Positions 20,701 to 22,305 of a stretch of DNA of 22,305 nucleotides are shown piece after piece. Numbering within the stretch: position 1 is the stretch's first letter; each line of letters opens with the position of its first letter. The notes below the pieces were generated by a model that was not told where the DNA came from, did not search any database, and saw nothing but the letters and a program-made list of their open reading frames with translations. The translations under genes and the position numbers were made by a program. Origin of the DNA: Ichthyophonus hoferi (Eukaryota; Opisthokonta; Ichthyosporea; Ichthyophonida; Ichthyophonidae); contig NAOQ01000557.1 in assembly GCA_002751075.1 (NCBI GenBank), forward strand, positions 15,383 to 37,687. The letters are read 5' to 3'.

Positions 20701-22007
20701 TAAAAAAGAGAAATAAAAACACCATAAATGAGAAAAATAATAATGAAACATAAATGCCATCAATATCAAACGAATATAAAGAAATAAAGCATCAATGGAA
20801 TGCAGAGGTTAAAATATAATGTGGATATAAACCTTAATATGGTAGTTGGAAGTCAGGAGGGGAGAGATGGCTTCAGCCCCAGCTGGACTAAAAGCATTGT
20901 CACTGAAATCTATCACCCGCAGGTTTCTCATACCCCTAGGTAGGTAGATAGGTAAGTAGGTAGCTAAGTATGTATGTATATTATGCATGTATGTATGTAT
21001 GTGTGTATGTTTGTATGTATGTATATATGTTTTTTATGTGTCTATGTATGTATGCATATATGTATGTATGTATGTATGTGTGTATGTATGTGTACAAGCT
21101 TAGTAGAAAGGTGAAATAGCATAATGTGTTTACAATTGTATTTCTTTGCATTGATATATTGCACAAAATAAGAGCTATGAAATTGAATATCTACACATAC
21201 ATAAACACATACATATACATATACATATACGTACATACACATACACATATACCTACATAAATGCATCGCCAAATGCAGTAACACTCTGAGGGATCTCGTT
21301 CAGGAGCCGGCCTGTAAAAATATCACTAAGATCGGCATGCTGATTGGACGCAGATAGATTAGATTAGCATACCAGGACCAACAGAAAGGCTGTGGTAACA
21401 TATTTTGGCTAATAAGAATTGGTATTACTATTATTACTATACTACGACTACCATTTTTAATATCCTTATTCTTCATGCCTATATTATTGGTATCACTACT
21501 GAGTATTATATTACGTAAGTGAGAATAAAATATTTACCTCCAATTCAGGATGTTCTTTCAAGGCCTCAGCCAATGCCATACACGCATCCATACCAAAACC
21601 TGTGAAACAGTATCCAATCAACATCTTCCCCTATCCACCTTCCACAACTTTTAATGCTTTAACGTCCCATCTGAACCAATTATAAAGCACTATTATCAAC
21701 CAAAGTCTGTCGCAAGAATTTAACTGAACAATTGAGAATAAGATGTATATCTTAAACATTGATTAAAAGAAAAATAAGAGCAAATAAGTGGATGAAGAGA
21801 GCGAGCAGGAATGAGAACCAATCAACAACCTGTAGGCATCACAAGAATATAGCAACACCAATCACCACTCACTATTCTTGCTCATTTTAACCGACACAAG
21901 TTTTTTCTCATCTTTAATCTGATCTACGAGATCCTCCACATGACTGGCTGTGTCTTTCTTGGTAGTACAGGGTGCAAAGATAACACCTACCGGACTGGCA
22001 GGAATAC
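17759..22007 (-). CDS. RANGAP1: Ran GTPase-activating protein (RanGAP1/Rna1), partial, ten 3' exons
   Basis: RanGAP stimulates GTP hydrolysis by Ran in the cytoplasm and so drives nuclear transport. Exons: 22007-21873, 21599-21538, 21339-21257, 20935-20833, 20367-20313, 19765-19707, 19520-19437, 19250-18996, 18436-18299, 17824-17759. Frame is continuous for 345 residues and a stop. The leucine-rich-repeat GAP domain is clear: [15 protein letters not shown] with the conserved Arg, [84 protein letters not shown] and [13 protein letters not shown]. The protein then ends with [20 protein letters not shown] and Met. There is no long acidic region and no animal-type C-terminal SUMO-acceptor/RanBP2-binding domain. 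The first visible exon starts in phase with an upstream stop and no ATG, so the initiating exon lies beyond 22305. All introns are GT-AG. One intron carries a decamer minisatellite and another is largely tetranucleotide repeat. Confidence 0.95.
18169..18197. repeat. TTAA tetranucleotide microsatellite in the last RanGAP1 intron
   Basis: About seven perfect TTAA units lie in the intron between the penultimate and last coding exons. Confidence 0.9.
18711..18976. repeat. 10-bp/30-bp minisatellite in RanGAP1 intron 8
   Basis: The array is built from decamers of the type CCTACTCTAY. From 18791 to 18940 these form five near-identical 30-bp units (CCTACTCTAT, CCCACTTTAC, CCTACTCTAC); the flanks are more diverged decamers. 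It encodes an apparent repetitive open frame on the plus strand, which is not a gene. On the transcribed minus strand it is purine-rich with regular GGG runs (GTAGGGT, GTGGGAT), and it ends only about 20 bp from the splice donor of the largest RanGAP1 exon. Confidence 0.95.
19766..20312. other. RanGAP1 intron with TA microsatellite
   Basis: This 547-bp intron lies between the exons ending AAGIIA and beginning with the [10 protein letters not shown] segment. It contains a (TA)n run at 20112-20138 and otherwise AT-rich sequence with several ATTGG/CCAAT motifs. No gene is seen. Confidence 0.7.
20368..20832. other. RanGAP1 intron, A-rich, no recognised content
   Basis: This 465-bp intron is strongly A-rich on the plus strand between about 20570 and 20815, with many AATAAA-like strings that run opposite to the gene. 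No open frame or RNA gene was seen. Confidence 0.6.
20937..21254. repeat. GTAG/GTAT and CATA tetranucleotide repeats filling a RanGAP1 intron
   Basis: GTAG units (20937-20968) pass into GTAT/ATGT units up to about 21092. A second block of CATACA/TATACA units covers about 21195-21254. Together they make up most of a 321-bp intron, and each block abuts a splice site: the acceptor at 20936-20937 and the donor at 21256-21255. Minus-strand open frames rich in Tyr, Ile, His and Thr here come from the repeat and are not genes. Confidence 0.9.
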
Positions 22008-22305
22008 CTGGGAACACAGTAGGAGAAGGGTGCTAAAAATAGAAGATTACATAGTAAGATTAATACATCAGACTGTACCATACATAAATACATGTATATA
22101 TATATGTGTGTGTGGTAGTGTGTAGGGTCAATATAAATGTGTGCTATAGCAATGGAGAATGTGTATAGCAAGGTCTGGTGAAAAAAGAAAGTGAATAGCT
22201 TAGAGATGAGGGACAGAGTTGAGGACGAAGCGGGATAGGGAAGGTGAGGGAGGAGGGAAAGAAAGAGAGGGCAAGAGAAAGAGAAAAAGAGAGAGAGAGG
22301 GAGGG
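22008..22305. other. RanGAP1 5' intron with purine-rich tract at right edge
   Basis: This stretch precedes the first visible RanGAP1 exon on the minus strand. It ends at the window edge in a long G/A-rich tract (about 22242-22305), so on the transcribed strand it is pyrimidine-rich. No initiating exon with an ATG and donor in the right phase was found, so it is read as intron. Confidence 0.6.

Noticed and set aside
21914-22171. 85-codon minus-strand frame as possible RanGAP1 start
   Set aside because: It runs in another frame across the acceptor of the exon 22007-21873; the correct frame, fixed by the following exons, has an upstream stop and no ATG.
1-22305. tRNA, rRNA, CRISPR arrays or bacterial operon features
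   Set aside because: None was seen by eye; the spliced genes show the window is eukaryotic, and the tandem repeats lack unique spacers.

Overview
The window looks like nuclear DNA of an intron-rich, AT-rich eukaryote. All introns I placed have GT...AG ends, exons are short (45-255 bp in the housekeeping genes), and introns and spacers are full of tetra-, penta- and decanucleotide repeats. The deduced proteins are animal- or holozoan-like. A sponge or other early-branching marine animal or unicellular holozoan would fit, but this is a weak guess from composition and protein flavour only.

Layout, left to right. (1) 1-187 is a TATAG pentamer array. (2) 576-2235, minus strand, holds the first three coding exons of a Y-family DNA polymerase that I identify as DNA polymerase eta (POLH); the rest lies beyond the left edge. 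(3) 2236-3293 is a head-to-head spacer, a possible shared promoter. (4) 3294-9157, plus strand, is a complete 13-exon gene for a COG0523/CobW-type GTPase, ZNG1 (formerly CBWD), 362 residues. (5) 9235-10645 is a decayed Tc1/mariner-like DNA transposon with a minus-strand DD34E-type transposase relic and imperfect terminal inverted repeats, starting about 80 bp after the ZNG1 stop. (6) 10838-11657 has no recognised gene but several unusually open, protein-like plus-strand patches. (7) 11773-14858, minus strand, is a complete three-exon gene for a secreted subtilisin/proteinase K-type serine protease (742 residues) with a Ser/Thr-rich linker and an unassigned C-terminal domain. (8) 14859-17758 is a spacer with a few coding-like patches bounded by plausible splice sites. 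(9) 17759-22007, minus strand, is the 3' ten coding exons of the Ran GTPase-activating protein RanGAP1; its start lies beyond the right edge.

The genes do not form a pathway: translesion DNA synthesis, zinc metallochaperone activity, extracellular proteolysis and Ran-cycle control are unrelated jobs, and no operon-like arrangement is expected here. The most noteworthy points are the RanGAP that stops soon after its leucine-rich repeats with only a tiny acidic tail, the His-rich loop and methionine-aminopeptidase-binding motif of ZNG1, the protease's novel-looking C-terminal region, the decamer minisatellite at a RanGAP splice donor, and the unexplained protein-like patches in the two spacers. 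I found no clear evidence of a wholly new multi-gene system. Exon boundaries were derived by hand from splice consensus, reading-frame continuity and remembered family sequences.
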